Assembly: GCF_019511445.1 (NCBI RefSeq)
Contig: NZ_JAEUAN010000008.1
Span: 124,001-188,000 of the forward strand
DNA from: Aliirhizobium wenxiniae
Lineage (GTDB): Bacteria > Pseudomonadota > Alphaproteobacteria > Rhizobiales > Rhizobiaceae
Direction of reading: 5' to 3'
Length of the DNA stretch: 64,000 nt
Shown in pieces: positions 8,194 to 17,148 of the stretch. A program made the position numbers and the translations under genes. Position 1 is the stretch's first letter; the number at the start of each line of letters is the position of its first letter. The notes beneath the pieces are model-generated. The model did no database searches. It saw nothing but the letters and a program-made list of their open reading frames with translations, and was not told where the DNA came from.

Positions 8194-9360
8194 CTAGGTG
8201 GCGACGGCGATCGCCTCCTGAAGATCGCTCCACAGAGCCTCGGTTCCCTCGAGGCCGACATGGAGGCGTATGGACCGCGCATGGATGCCAAAAGTATGCG
8301 CGGAATTCGGCTGGGCCTTTTGCTGCAGCACCACTTCGCCCGGAACGATCAGGCTTTCGTGGCCGCCCCAGCTGACGCCCAGCTTGAAGAGTTTGAGATG
8401 ATCGGCAAAGGCGCGGATATCGACGCCTTCCCTGAAGATGAAGGAAAACAGGCCGGACGTGCCGTGAAGCCCCGCCGGCAGACGGTTGGCCAGGCCCGGA
8501 TGGCAGACCGTTTCCACCACATCGAGTTCGCTCAGACGCCGCGCGATGGTCAGCGCCGCATCCTGATGCGCCTTCATGCGCAAGGGCAGCGTGCGCATGC
8601 CACGGATCAAGAGCCAGGCATCGAAGGGCGAAAGTTTGCCCCCGAGATAGGGATAGGCTTCCGACTTCACCCGCGCGATCATCTCTTTCGAACCGGCAAC
8701 GACACCGGCAACGACATCGCTATGGCCGCCGAGATATTTTGAAGCCGAATGGATGACGAGATCGACACCGAGCGTGATCGGCCGCTGGAAGACCGGGCTG
8801 GCCCAGCTGTTGTCGATCATCGACACGGCGCCGTGTTTCTTGGCAAGGGCCGCCAGCGCGCCGACATCATGCGCTTCCATCACCCAGCTCGTCGGGCTTT
8901 CCAGATAGAGAATTTTTGCACCGGGCAGAGCCCTGTCTACCGCCTCCTCATCGCGACCGTCGACATAGGTGACTTCGACCTTCATGCGCTTCAAAAGCGT
9001 GCCGAACAGGCGAAACGCGTCGGGATAAACATGCTTGACGGCGACGATACGATCCCCCGGCTCGACAAAACTCAGGACCGAAGACGAGATCGCCGACATG
9101 CCGCTGGCAAAACCGAGCGCGTCTTCGGCCCCCTCCAGCTTCGCCAGCATTTCCTCGAACATGCGCACCGTCGGGTTAAGGCCGCGCGTATAGATCGGCC
9201 GCACCTTTTCGCCGCGATAGGAGGCGATCATCTCGTCATATTCGGAGAAGGTGAACAGCGAAGTCTGAAATATCGGCGGCACGACCGCATCGGCAAAATT
9301 GCCGTCGTCATGGGCGGTGATCAGTGAGGCAAACGCCGACGGATCGAGCATTTCATTCAT
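8194..9360 (-). CDS. PLP-dependent transsulfuration-family enzyme (cystathionine lyase/synthase-like)
   Basis: This is a Cys/Met-metabolism PLP enzyme, 388 residues, with the usual fold-type I layout. The PLP lysine is Lys208 in SASKYLGGHSD; Asp183 (MIDNSWASP) would hold the pyridine nitrogen, and the GFASGMSA segment (about 83-90) would bind the phosphate. The family acts on cystathionine, methionine, O-acyl-homoserine or related C-S substrates. It overlaps the upstream regulator by four bases (ATGA) and lies just ahead of a complete sugar-type ABC importer. Being sandwiched between a regulator and a transporter suggests it processes the imported compound, not housekeeping methionine. I cannot choose between lyase, synthase and racemase-like activities from sequence alone. 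Confidence 0.88.
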   Translation of the reverse strand: MNEMLDPSAFASLITAHDDGNFADAVVPPIFQTSLFTFSEYDEMIASYRGEKVRPIYTRGLNPTVRMFEEMLAKLEGAEDALGFASGMSAISSSVLSFVEPGDRIVAVKHVYPDAFRLFGTLLKRMKVEVTYVDGRDEEAVDRALPGAKILYLESPTSWVMEAHDVGALAALAKKHGAVSMIDNSWASPVFQRPITLGVDLVIHSASKYLGGHSDVVAGVVAGSKEMIARVKSEAYPYLGGKLSPFDAWLLIRGMRTLPLRMKAHQDAALTIARRLSELDVVETVCHPGLANRLPAGLHGTSGLFSFIFREGVDIRAFADHLKLFKLGVSWGGHESLIVPGEVVLQQKAQPNSAHTFGIHARSIRLHVGLEGTEALWSDLQEAIAVAT

Positions 9361-10076
9361 TTGGACATTTCCTTGATGTCTTCCTCAACAACCGCGAGGA
9401 TTTTCAGCGTCTCGCACCGCGCGCCCTCGGGATCCCGGGCGGCGATCGCGTCGAAAAGCGTGCGATGGAATGGAAAGGAGCGGCGAGCAAAATCCTTGCG
9501 GTCGAAGGGTGAGGCCCAAAAGTGCTCGAAACTTTCGCGCATCTGTTCGAGCAATTGCCGGAACAGCGGATTGTGCGTGGCGTCGTAAACGGCGAGATGA
9601 AAGGCAAGATCTTCCGGACCAGAAGACCCTTTCTCCAGATGGACGGTTTCCATCTTCACCAACTTGTCCTCGATGATCGCCAGATCGTCGGCGGTGCGCA
9701 TCTGCGCCGCCACCATGCCGGCCTCGCATTCGATGCCGCGGCGAACCTGCAGCGTCTGCAAAAGCACGTCGCGCAATTGCGTCGTATCGAGTGACAGCGG
9801 CATGTGAACAGTGTCGGGCGAGATCGGCCGCAGCAGATAGGTGCCGCTGCCCTTGCGGGTTTCGATGACGCCGAGTGCCTGAAAATGCCGGATCGCCTCG
9901 CGGATGGTTGAGCGGCCTACCGCAAGCGTCGCCATAAGCTCGCGTTCTGCAGGCAAGCGGTCACCTGTCTTCAGCTCGACATCGGAAATGTAGTGGGCAA
10001 GTGCGACAGTCACCTGTCGAGCACGATCCAGCGTCGGCAGCGGCTGAAGTGAACTGGTTCGACTTGATCTCATCAT
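9357..10076 (-). CDS. FadR-subfamily (FCD) GntR transcriptional regulator
   Basis: This 239-residue regulator has an N-terminal winged helix (about residues 18-82, with LPAERELMATLAVGRSTIREAI) and a C-terminal FCD domain (about 100-235). Of the FCD metal ligands, Asp156, His160 and His204 are visible, but the last histidine is not evident (ARCETLKIL in its place), so metal binding may be altered. It is the first gene of the PLP enzyme/sugar importer operon and overlaps the next gene by four bases, so it probably controls its own operon. Two ATG codons stand in tandem at 10076 and 10073. Upstream, ATTGGTCTGACAT near 10093 resembles one half of an FCD operator. Confidence 0.92.
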   Translation of the reverse strand: MMRSSRTSSLQPLPTLDRARQVTVALAHYISDVELKTGDRLPAERELMATLAVGRSTIREAIRHFQALGVIETRKGSGTYLLRPISPDTVHMPLSLDTTQLRDVLLQTLQVRRGIECEAGMVAAQMRTADDLAIIEDKLVKMETVHLEKGSSGPEDLAFHLAVYDATHNPLFRQLLEQMRESFEHFWASPFDRKDFARRSFPFHRTLFDAIAARDPEGARCETLKILAVVEEDIKEMSK

Positions 10077-10139
10077 GCCTCAAACGCACCGAATTGGTCT
10101 GACATCATAGCAAACCACGAGAGCGGATAAGTGTCAATT

Positions 10140-10163
10140 CTTCGGCACGGTTTCGTGCCGAAG
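10140..10163. repeat. Perfect inverted repeat (hairpin)
   Basis: CTTCGGCACG and CGTGCCGAAG form a perfect ten-base stem around a GTTT loop. No U-run follows on either strand, so it is not a classical terminator. It lies about 65 bases upstream of the FCD regulator, where it could be an operator or part of a 5' leader. Confidence 0.6.
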
Positions 10164-10246
10164 CAACAGAACTCCGGTTTCTGTCGAATGTTTTGAGGTC
10201 GAAAACGCCTAACTCAAACTTCGTTTATCGAGCTCGATATCGCACA

Positions 10247-10270
10247 AGGCTCGTAGGTCGGGACGAGCCT
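10247..10270. repeat. Inverted repeat
   Basis: AGGCTCGT and ACGAGCCT form an eight-base perfect stem with an eight-base loop. It lies about 300 bases past the RraA-like stop, so it is too distant to be an obvious terminator. Confidence 0.45.
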
Positions 10271-10565
10271 AGAGACGGCTGAGCTATTGCAGCGCAGCCC
10301 ACGGATCGTTTCATTTCCTCCCGATCATCGCTTGATGGGCGTCGCGGTAGCTTGCCCATGCAATCGAGAATTCCACACGGACAAAGTTTGCGCCTGGAGA
10401 AAAATGCGGGCTCAGGCCGACAGGTTTCTCCAAGCAAACCGTCTTACGGAAGGCCAAGGTGGATATTCGATCGTCACGATACACGCACGGCATCACACCG
10501 AAAAAATCGCGATCCTACCGAACTGGCACTGGCAACGGAGAGAAAATTTACGGCTATGCCGTGGA

Positions 10566-11276
10566 TTATCTATCGTGTTTTTTGCGCCACTCGGCAAACA
10601 TCGACAGGTTGTTCTCGTCGGTAGCAGGATAAAGCCCGATAATCGTGTGTCCAGCTTTCACTCGCTCGACGACGAAATCTTCGTAAGCCGTCATCTCGAC
10701 CGCCTCGTCGGCAATCTCGTCGGCGATTTCCGCCGGAATGACGATAACGCTGTCGTCGTCGCCGACCATGATATCGCCCGGAAACACCGCCACATCGCCG
10801 CAACCGATCGGCACGTTGATGTCGATCGCTTCATGCAGCGTCAGGTTCGTTGGGCTGGAAGGGCGATTGTGATAGGCGGGGATATCCAACTCTCCGATCG
10901 TCATCGCGTCGCGAAAACCGCCGTCGGTGACAACCCCTGCCCCGCCGCGCACCATCAGCCGGGTGATCAGGATATCGCCGGCAGATGCCGCCCGCGCGTC
11001 CTTGCGACTGTCCATGACCAGAACCGAACCTTCCGGGCAGGTCTCTATCGCGTGGCGTTGCGGATGTTTGGGATCCCGGAACACCGTCATCGGGTTGCGG
11101 TCTTCACGCGCCGGCATATAACGCAGCGTGAATGCCGGGCCGACCATGTTGCGGCCCTTCGGTCGAACCGGCCGTACATCCTGGATCGTCTGGTTCTTCA
11201 GGCCGCGCTTGTAAAGCGCCGAGCAAAGCGTTGCAACGGATACGCCCATCAGTTTTTCGCGGGTAGCAGGGTTCAT
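10566..11276 (-). CDS. RraA-like protein (aldolase/decarboxylase-type fold)
   Basis: This 236-residue protein belongs to the RraA/HMG-aldolase family, often misnamed as a methyltransferase or RNase regulator. The family motif is clear: AGDILITRLMVRGGAGVVTDGGFRDA, whose Arg-Asp pair would bind the carboxylate and metal. Family members with catabolic neighbours act as class II pyruvate aldolases or oxaloacetate decarboxylases on keto-acids. Here it closes an operon with an IlvD/EDD dehydratase and a DapA-family enzyme, so a role on a deoxy-keto sugar acid is likely. I start at the ATG at 11276 behind GAGGAGAGACC; an ATG at 11297 overlapping the dehydratase stop is possible. Confidence 0.85.
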   Translation of the reverse strand: MNPATREKLMGVSVATLCSALYKRGLKNQTIQDVRPVRPKGRNMVGPAFTLRYMPAREDRNPMTVFRDPKHPQRHAIETCPEGSVLVMDSRKDARAASAGDILITRLMVRGGAGVVTDGGFRDAMTIGELDIPAYHNRPSSPTNLTLHEAIDINVPIGCGDVAVFPGDIMVGDDDSVIVIPAEIADEIADEAVEMTAYEDFVVERVKAGHTIIGLYPATDENNLSMFAEWRKKHDR

Positions 11277-11296
11277 GGTCTCTCCTCGATGCTTCA

Positions 11297-13036
11297 TCAG
11301 TTGATCGCCGGTTCGGGCACCTTCGCGCCGAATTCGGTCTTCAGGAAGTCGAAATCGCAGCCCTTGTCGGCCTGCTCGATGTGCTTGGTGAACATGAAGC
11401 CGTAACCACGCTCATATCGTGGCTCCGGAGCCACCCAAGCCGCTTTGCGCTTCGCCAGTTCCTCTTCTGAAACCAGCATGTTGAGGCTGCGGGCGGGAAT
11501 GTCGAGCTCCACCATGTCGCCGGTCTTCAACAGTGCCAACGGCCCACCCACAAAAGCTTCCGGCGAGGCATGCAGCACACAGGCGCCGAAACTCGTGCCC
11601 GACATGCGAGCGTCGGAAATCCGCACCATGTCGCGTAAACCCAGTTTCAGCAGCGCCTTCGGCATCGGGATCATGCCCCATTCCGGCATGCCCGGCCCGC
11701 CCTGCGGCCCCGCATTGCGCAACACCAGAACCGTGTCCGGCGTCAGCGGATAATCCGGATCGTCTATGATTTTCTTTAGCTCCGGATAGCTGTCGGCCAC
11801 GAGCGCCGGCCCCATATGTCTGTGGAATTTCGGGTCGCATGCGGCCGGCTTGATGACCGCGCCATCAGGGCAAAGATTGCCCTTCAGCACCGCCAGCGAT
11901 CCCTCGTGATAGACGGGATTGGAGAGCGGCCGGATGACATCCTCGTTCCAGATCTTCACATCCTCCAGCCCATCGGTCAGCGGTTTTCCGGTCACCGTGA
12001 TCGCGCTTGGATCGAGCTTGTCTCCGAGCTGCTTCATCAGTGCCCGGAGCCCGCCGGCATAGAAGAAGTCTTCCATCAGGTAGGTCGTGCCGGAAGGACG
12101 GATATTGGCGATCACCGGCGTCGTGCGGCCGATCCGGTCGAGATCGTCGAGTTCCAATGGCACGCCGGCACGTCGCGCCATGGCGATAAGGTGAATGATC
12201 GCATTGGTCGAACAGCCCGTCGCCATCGCCACCGTCACTGCATTGTTGACGGCGGCCGGCGTAATCACCTTCTCCGGCGTCAAGTCCTCCCAAACCATTT
12301 CGACGATCCGCCGCCCGCATGTGGCCGACATGCGTTGGTGGTTGGCATCGGCGGCCGGAATGGACGAGGCATTCGGCAATGTCAGCCCCATTGCTTCGGC
12401 GATTGCCGTCATTGTCGAGGCGGTACCCATCGTCATACAGTGACCGTAGCTACGCGCGATGCCGCCTTCGATCCCCTGCCACTCTTCCTTGGAAATTGTC
12501 CCTGCCCGCCGCTCATCCCAATATTTAAAGCCGTCCGTGCCGGAGCCCAGCGCCTTGCCGGCATAATTGCCGCGCAGCATCGGACCGGCTGGCAGGTAGA
12601 TGAACGGAATGCCCATGGACACCGCCCCCATCACCAGCCCCGGTGTGGTCTTGTCGCAACCACCCATCAGCACAGCGCCATCGACCGGATGCGAGCGCAA
12701 GAGTTCCTCGGTCTCCATCGCCAGCATGTTGCGATAGAGCATGGTCGTCGGTTTGACGAAGTTTTCAGATAACGACAGCGCAGGCAATTCCATCGGAAAG
12801 CCGCCCGCCTGCAGCACGCCGCGCTTCACCCATTCCGCCCGTTCGCGAAAATGCATGTGGCAGGGCTGGGCGTCCGACCATGTATTGATGATTGCGATGA
12901 TCGGCCGCCCCTCCCAGTCTTCCGGCGCATAACCCATCTGCATGGTGCGCGAGCGATGGCCAAATGAGCGCTGGTCGTCAGGCATCATCCAGCGGGCCGA
13001 CCGCAGGTCTTCATACGTCTTTTTCTTCGTTGTCAT
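11297..13036 (-). CDS. IlvD/EDD-family sugar-acid dehydratase (L-arabinonate dehydratase-like)
   Basis: This 579-residue enzyme belongs to the IlvD/EDD family, which uses an Fe-S cluster and Mg2+ to dehydrate dihydroxy acids. Candidate cluster ligands are Cys59 (DAQPCH), Cys127 (GGCDKTTPG) and Cys200 (YGHCMTMG). From memory, these positions and the length match the [2Fe-2S] L-arabinonate dehydratase of Rhizobium leguminosarum. The catalytic serine motif RMSG is at about 477-480. The expected product is a 2-keto-3-deoxy sugar acid, which the neighbouring DapA-family enzyme could take further. The operon also encodes a tripartite carboxylate transporter. D-xylonate, D-fuconate or galactonate are alternative substrates. 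Confidence 0.93.
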   Translation of the reverse strand: MTTKKKTYEDLRSARWMMPDDQRSFGHRSRTMQMGYAPEDWEGRPIIAIINTWSDAQPCHMHFRERAEWVKRGVLQAGGFPMELPALSLSENFVKPTTMLYRNMLAMETEELLRSHPVDGAVLMGGCDKTTPGLVMGAVSMGIPFIYLPAGPMLRGNYAGKALGSGTDGFKYWDERRAGTISKEEWQGIEGGIARSYGHCMTMGTASTMTAIAEAMGLTLPNASSIPAADANHQRMSATCGRRIVEMVWEDLTPEKVITPAAVNNAVTVAMATGCSTNAIIHLIAMARRAGVPLELDDLDRIGRTTPVIANIRPSGTTYLMEDFFYAGGLRALMKQLGDKLDPSAITVTGKPLTDGLEDVKIWNEDVIRPLSNPVYHEGSLAVLKGNLCPDGAVIKPAACDPKFHRHMGPALVADSYPELKKIIDDPDYPLTPDTVLVLRNAGPQGGPGMPEWGMIPMPKALLKLGLRDMVRISDARMSGTSFGACVLHASPEAFVGGPLALLKTGDMVELDIPARSLNMLVSEEELAKRKAAWVAPEPRYERGYGFMFTKHIEQADKGCDFDFLKTEFGAKVPEPAIN

Positions 13037-13076
13037 TCCTCACTCCTCACGCCTTCGGTCACTGCCGATCGGCTCC

Positions 13077-13976
13077 TCAGAAGCTGATCCCGTTGTCTGA
13101 AATGAAAGTCGAAAGTGCCGTCTGTTGCGGCACGGTCAGAGGCCAAGCCGAGGGTGGGCGCGTCGCGCCGCAATCGTGCCCGATCAGCGCAAGCGCCGCC
13201 TTCACTCCGGTCACATTGCTCCCGTTCATTTCCTCTGCCCGCACCGCCTCGAAGGCCTTCATGCCATCGATAAGTCGGTTGGCGCCCGCATAGTCACCGG
13301 CCGCAAGCGCCGCATGGATGACAACGGATCGCTGCGGCCAGACATTGATGAGGCCGGAGGTGAAGCCTTGCGCTCCAACGGCATAGAATGTCGGAGCCCA
13401 GACCTCCGCCAGACCACCGACCCAGACGACCTCCGGATCACAGGCTGCAATCGCTTCGGACAGTTTCAGCGGGTTCGGCGTCGCCCATTTGACGCCGATG
13501 ACGGATGGGATCCCACAGAGATCGACAATCGCCTTCGTGCCGATCGCATCGTTGCGAAGATAGAGAACTGTCGGCAACCCATCGGCCGCATCAGCCACAG
13601 TCCGCACATAATCGACAAGGCCGCGTGGCGAGGAGAACGGATCCGGCGGTTGGTGAATCATAAGCGCCGAAGCACCGGCCCGGCGCGAGACCGATGCCAG
13701 CCTGCAGGCATCGCGGATGCCCCGCCCGACGTCGGCGATCAGCGGAACCCGTCCGGCCACATGTTCCGCCGAAGCCTGTACCATCGCCTCTGCCTCATCC
13801 AGCGTCAGCGCATAGAATTCGCCGGTATTGCCGTTGGCGACCATGATATGGACGCCAGCCGCGATCGCCCGGTCGACGATAGGTTTCTGCCGCTTGGGCG
13901 AAATATCGCCGTCCTGATCGTAGGGCGTTACCAGAATGCCGGATATGCCGGTCAACGCAGTTTTCAGATCCTGCAT
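13077..13976 (-). CDS. DapA-family 2-keto-3-deoxy sugar-acid dehydratase/aldolase
   Basis: This 299-residue class I (Schiff-base) enzyme has the DapA fold. Counting from the upstream in-frame GTG at 13982 (add two to ATG numbering), the GNTGE motif is at 51-55, the catalytic tyrosine is Tyr141 and the Schiff-base lysine is Lys165 (GVKWATPN). The start is the ATG at 13976 behind AAGGAGG. Catabolic members split or dehydrate 2-keto-3-deoxy acids: KDG aldolase, 2-keto-3-deoxy-L-arabinonate dehydratase and 5-keto-4-deoxyglucarate dehydratase. Its place beside an arabinonate-dehydratase-like enzyme fits the route to alpha-ketoglutarate semialdehyde, but a matching semialdehyde dehydrogenase is not in the window. 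A true lysine-pathway role is unlikely here. Confidence 0.88.
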   Translation of the reverse strand: MQDLKTALTGISGILVTPYDQDGDISPKRQKPIVDRAIAAGVHIMVANGNTGEFYALTLDEAEAMVQASAEHVAGRVPLIADVGRGIRDACRLASVSRRAGASALMIHQPPDPFSSPRGLVDYVRTVADAADGLPTVLYLRNDAIGTKAIVDLCGIPSVIGVKWATPNPLKLSEAIAACDPEVVWVGGLAEVWAPTFYAVGAQGFTSGLINVWPQRSVVIHAALAAGDYAGANRLIDGMKAFEAVRAEEMNGSNVTGVKAALALIGHDCGATRPPSAWPLTVPQQTALSTFISDNGISF

Positions 13977-13986
13977 TACCACCTCC

Positions 13987-15486
13987 TTATTCCGTAAACG
14001 CTTCTTCGCGCTTGCGACTGATGCTCGGCGAGAGCACGAGCGCCAGAACCACGACGGCGAAGACTAAGAGCGACAGGCTGAGCGGACTGCGCACGAAGAT
14101 CGACGGGTCGCCCTGACTGATCAGCATCGCGCGCCTCAGATTTTCCTCAAGCATCGGCCCGAGAATGAAGCCCAGGAGCAATGGCGCAGGCTCGAACCGC
14201 ATCTTGCTGAGCGCAAAACCGATGACGCTGAAACCGGCCATGACGAAAACGTCGAAGACGCTGTTATTGATGCTGTAGGCGCCGATGCAGCAGAAGCCGA
14301 TGATCGCCGGAAAGAGCAAATGATACGGCACGGTCAGCATCCGCACCCACAGCCCGATCAACGGCAGGTTGAGAATGACGAGCATCAGATTGCCCGACCA
14401 CATTGAGACAATCATGCCCCAGAACAGAGCCGGCTCATCCGAGATGACGTTCGGACCGGGGGTGATCCCCTGGATGATCATGGCGCCAACCATCAGCGCC
14501 ATCACGGGGTTGCCGGGAATACCGAGTGTCAGCATCGGAATGAAAGAGGTCTGCGCCCCGGCATTATTTGCGCTCTCCGGAGCCGCCACGCCTTCGATCG
14601 CCCCCTTGCCGAATTCGGCGCTATTGGGAGAAATGCGCTTTTCCATCGCATAGGAGGCAAACGAGGCGAGCATCGCCCCACCACCCGGCAGAACGCCGAG
14701 GAAGGAACCCAGTGCAGTACCACGCAGCACCGGCGCGATGATCCGCTTGAGATCTTCCTTGGTCAGCATCAGTCCGGTGACCCGCTTCACCCCCACGGAA
14801 CGCTCGTGCTCGCCTTCCAGATTGCGCAGGATTTCGCAGATGCCGAAGATACCCATGCTGACGGCAACGAAATTAAGGCCGTCGTAAAGCTCCGGAATAT
14901 CGAAGACATAACGCGGCGTGCCGCTTTCCACGTCGGTGCCGACCGTGCCGAGTATCAGTCCGAAAACGATCATAGCGAAGGCCTTGAGCAGCGAACCGCT
15001 GGCAAGCGCCACCGACGCCACGAGGCCGAGGACCATCAGTGAAAAATACTCAGCCGGCCCGAAATTCAGTGCCACTGCAGCAAGAGGCGGCGCTGCGACT
15101 GCGAGCAGGATGGTCGCGACGCTGCCGGCAAAGAAAGAGCCGAGCGCCGCTGTCGCAAGCGCTGCCCCGGCGCGACCGTTGCGCGCCATCTGGTAGCCGT
15201 CGATCGCGGTGACAACAGACGAGCTTTCGCCTGGAAGATTGATAAGGATGGCCGTGGTCGACCCACCATACTGCGCGCCGTAAAAGATGCCGGCCAGCAT
15301 GATCAGCGCCGATTCCGGCGGCAGGCCGAACGTGATCGGCAGAAGCATGGCGATCGTCGCCGTCGGCCCGAGCCCCGGCAGTACGCCGATAGCGGTGCCG
15401 AGCAGACAGCCGATGAAGCCATAGAACAGGTTCATCGGCATGAAGGCGGTCGAAGCACCGAGCAAGAGATTAGAGAAGATATCCAT
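13987..15486 (-). CDS. tctA: Tripartite tricarboxylate transporter, large permease TctA
   Basis: This is the large membrane subunit of a TTT-family secondary importer, 499 residues from the ATG at 15486 (a TTG two codons earlier is possible). It has roughly eleven or twelve hydrophobic segments and the two glycine/proline-rich family motifs, GVLPGLGPTATIAMLLP near residue 35 and GVLPGGGAMLASFASYAMEK near 262. The ending is charged and cytoplasmic. It works with the small subunit and binding protein encoded just upstream. In this operon it probably imports the sugar acid consumed by the dehydratase, not citrate. Confidence 0.94.
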   Translation of the reverse strand: MDIFSNLLLGASTAFMPMNLFYGFIGCLLGTAIGVLPGLGPTATIAMLLPITFGLPPESALIMLAGIFYGAQYGGSTTAILINLPGESSSVVTAIDGYQMARNGRAGAALATAALGSFFAGSVATILLAVAAPPLAAVALNFGPAEYFSLMVLGLVASVALASGSLLKAFAMIVFGLILGTVGTDVESGTPRYVFDIPELYDGLNFVAVSMGIFGICEILRNLEGEHERSVGVKRVTGLMLTKEDLKRIIAPVLRGTALGSFLGVLPGGGAMLASFASYAMEKRISPNSAEFGKGAIEGVAAPESANNAGAQTSFIPMLTLGIPGNPVMALMVGAMIIQGITPGPNVISDEPALFWGMIVSMWSGNLMLVILNLPLIGLWVRMLTVPYHLLFPAIIGFCCIGAYSINNSVFDVFVMAGFSVIGFALSKMRFEPAPLLLGFILGPMLEENLRRAMLISQGDPSIFVRSPLSLSLLVFAVVVLALVLSPSISRKREEAFTE

Positions 15487-15539
15487 AAACAATCCAATCC
15501 GTTTTCGTCGGCTTGCCAGAAGGCGTCAGTGCGTGCGCA

Positions 15540-16019
15540 CTAGAAAAGCTCGCCGATAAAGGGGATCCAGGGTCCCAAGGCCGAGACGGGAAGTGACAGA
15601 AGTTTGGTGAACAGCAGGACCGAACAGACCGATAAAAACAGACCAAGCAGGATCGAATGCCGCCAGTTGGCATAACGGCTGGCTGTCGCCATCCCGACGA
15701 CCAGGAGCAGCATGGTGGGGGCAAGCCCAAGCCCGGAAAGCAGCAGGCCGAAGCCGACCGGCCCGAGGATCACCAGGATATAGGCCTTCCAGTTCCAGGT
15801 TTCCGGCTCGCCCTCTCCCGCATGCAAGATCAGCGACTGCACGATAATCAATGCACCGATCGCCATCAGCAGAAGGCTGAGCATAGTCGGGAAGTAACCC
15901 GGCCCCATCTGGAACGAGTTGCCGACTTCAAGCTCCCGGCCGAACCAGATGAACAGGAGGCCGACACAGATCATCGTCACGCCGCCGACAAAGTCGCGAC
16001 CGTTTCTAATTTTCAGCAT
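15540..16019 (-). CDS. tctB: Tripartite tricarboxylate transporter, small subunit TctB
   Basis: This is the small TctB membrane subunit, 159 residues from the ATG at 16019, with four hydrophobic helices. The N-terminus (RNGRDFVGGVTMICVGLLFIWFG) is typical of the family. The frame continues back to a TTG at 16055, but that lacks a Shine-Dalgarno and the family usually begins near the chosen ATG; the exact start is uncertain. It lies between TctC and TctA, the standard order. TctB proteins are poorly conserved, so assignment rests on length, helices and position. Confidence 0.88.
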   Translation of the reverse strand: MLKIRNGRDFVGGVTMICVGLLFIWFGRELEVGNSFQMGPGYFPTMLSLLLMAIGALIIVQSLILHAGEGEPETWNWKAYILVILGPVGFGLLLSGLGLAPTMLLLVVGMATASRYANWRHSILLGLFLSVCSVLLFTKLLSLPVSALGPWIPFIGELF

Positions 16020-16081
16020 GGCAGAATACTCGCGTGGGAAAGATATGCCGGCCAAGCCTCAGGCCCGGCCGGCAGATTGCC

Positions 16082-17062
16082 TCACTGCAGCGGCACGTTG
16101 GCGGCCTTGATGACATCGGCCCACTTGGCCGTTTCCTTGTCGATGAAGGTCTGGAATTCGGCAGACGTGTTGCCGACCGGGGTCACGCCCATTGCCTTCA
16201 GCTTTTCCTGCATCGCCGGCTCGGCGATGATTGCCTGGACTTCCTTCGAGAGCTTTTCGACAATTTCCGGCGGCGTGCCGGGAGGCGCGAAGAGGCCGTG
16301 CCACGAGGTTGCCTCGAAGCCGGGAATGACGCTTGCCATGGTCGGCACGTCGGGCAGCAAAGCAGCCTTTTCCAAGCTCGTCACGGCAAGTGCCTTGACC
16401 TTGCCGGCCTTTACCTGCTGGGCGGCCGTCGGAATATTGTCGAACATCATGTCGACATGGCCGGCCACGACATCAAGGATCGCCTGGCTGCTCCCCTTGT
16501 ATGGGACATGGGTGATCTTGATTCCGGCCTTGGTGGCCAGAAGCTCACCCGCCAGGTGGATGGATGTTCCGACACCGGAAGACGCATATGTGTGCTTGCC
16601 CGGCTCGGTTTTCAGGAAGGCGATCAGCTCTTCGACATTGTTCGCCTTGATCTTGTCCGGATTGACGACCAGCACGTTCGGCAGGCTAGCGATCAGCGAA
16701 ATTGGTGCGAACCCCTTTTCCTTGTCGTAGGGCAAGGTCTTGTAGAGCGTCTGGTTAATCGCGTTGGAGCTGACCGTCCCCATACCGATCGTATAGCCGT
16801 CCGGCTTCGAGCGGGCGAGATCGCCAAGCCCGATATTGCCCCCGGCACCCGGCTTGTTCTCCACGATGAAACGTTGGCCGAGCCGCTTGTCGAGTTCTTC
16901 CGCCACCAGGCGACCGAACGTGTCGGTATTGCCGCCGGCAGCGAACGGCACGACCACCGTAACAGTCTTGGTCGGATAATCCTGCGCATGACTTGCCTGA
17001 AGGCCGGTTGCACAGATCGCGGCTGTAACGGCCGCAAACGTCATGAAACGCTTGAGCTTCAT
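16082..17062 (-). CDS. tctC: Tripartite tricarboxylate transporter, substrate-binding protein TctC/Bug
   Basis: This 326-residue periplasmic binding protein belongs to the Bug/TctC family. A clear signal peptide (MKLKRFMTFAAVTAAICATG) ends near QASHA-QD. The family pattern YPTKTVTVVVPFAAGGNTDTFGRLVAE follows, including the loop that binds a substrate carboxylate. The start at 17062 is supported by an AGGAGGAAGTGAT ribosome site. This is the promoter-proximal gene of the sugar-acid operon and faces the LacI-type regulator across about 240 bases. Family ligands are carboxylic acids, consistent with an aldonate or aldarate. Confidence 0.94.
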   Translation of the reverse strand: MKLKRFMTFAAVTAAICATGLQASHAQDYPTKTVTVVVPFAAGGNTDTFGRLVAEELDKRLGQRFIVENKPGAGGNIGLGDLARSKPDGYTIGMGTVSSNAINQTLYKTLPYDKEKGFAPISLIASLPNVLVVNPDKIKANNVEELIAFLKTEPGKHTYASSGVGTSIHLAGELLATKAGIKITHVPYKGSSQAILDVVAGHVDMMFDNIPTAAQQVKAGKVKALAVTSLEKAALLPDVPTMASVIPGFEATSWHGLFAPPGTPPEIVEKLSKEVQAIIAEPAMQEKLKAMGVTPVGNTSAEFQTFIDKETAKWADVIKAANVPLQ

Positions 17063-17134
17063 ATCACTTCCTCCTCTTGCCCGGCCTCCTGCCGGTCCCA
17101 CTCACCCATCCTTCGAAACCCTCCTGACGAAGAA

Positions 17135-17148
17135 TGGAAGCGCTTTCA
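17135..17148. promoter_or_regulatory. LacI-family operator-like palindrome
   Basis: TGGAAGCGCTTTCA is nearly palindromic around the perfect core AAGCGCTT (17138-17145), the CG-centred dyad typical of LacI/CcpA-type operators. It lies 73 bases upstream of the tctC start. A matching half-site, TGAAAGCG, is at 17267-17274, just ahead of the LacI-family gene. Both genes could be controlled from this spacer. Confidence 0.65.

Larger units (their letters stand above)
10077..10565. other. Gene-free spacer with two inverted repeats
   Basis: About 490 bases separate the regulator start from the RraA-like stop. I find no convincing gene on either strand; the open frames here have no recognisable product. 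The right part (about 10270-10560) may be decayed coding DNA, but I cannot identify a source. The left part should hold the promoter of the regulator operon. Confidence 0.5.

Noticed and set aside
10287..11405. Plus-strand open frame of 372 codons
   Set aside because: Most of it is antisense to the RraA-like and dehydratase genes, and its unique left part resembles no protein I recognise.
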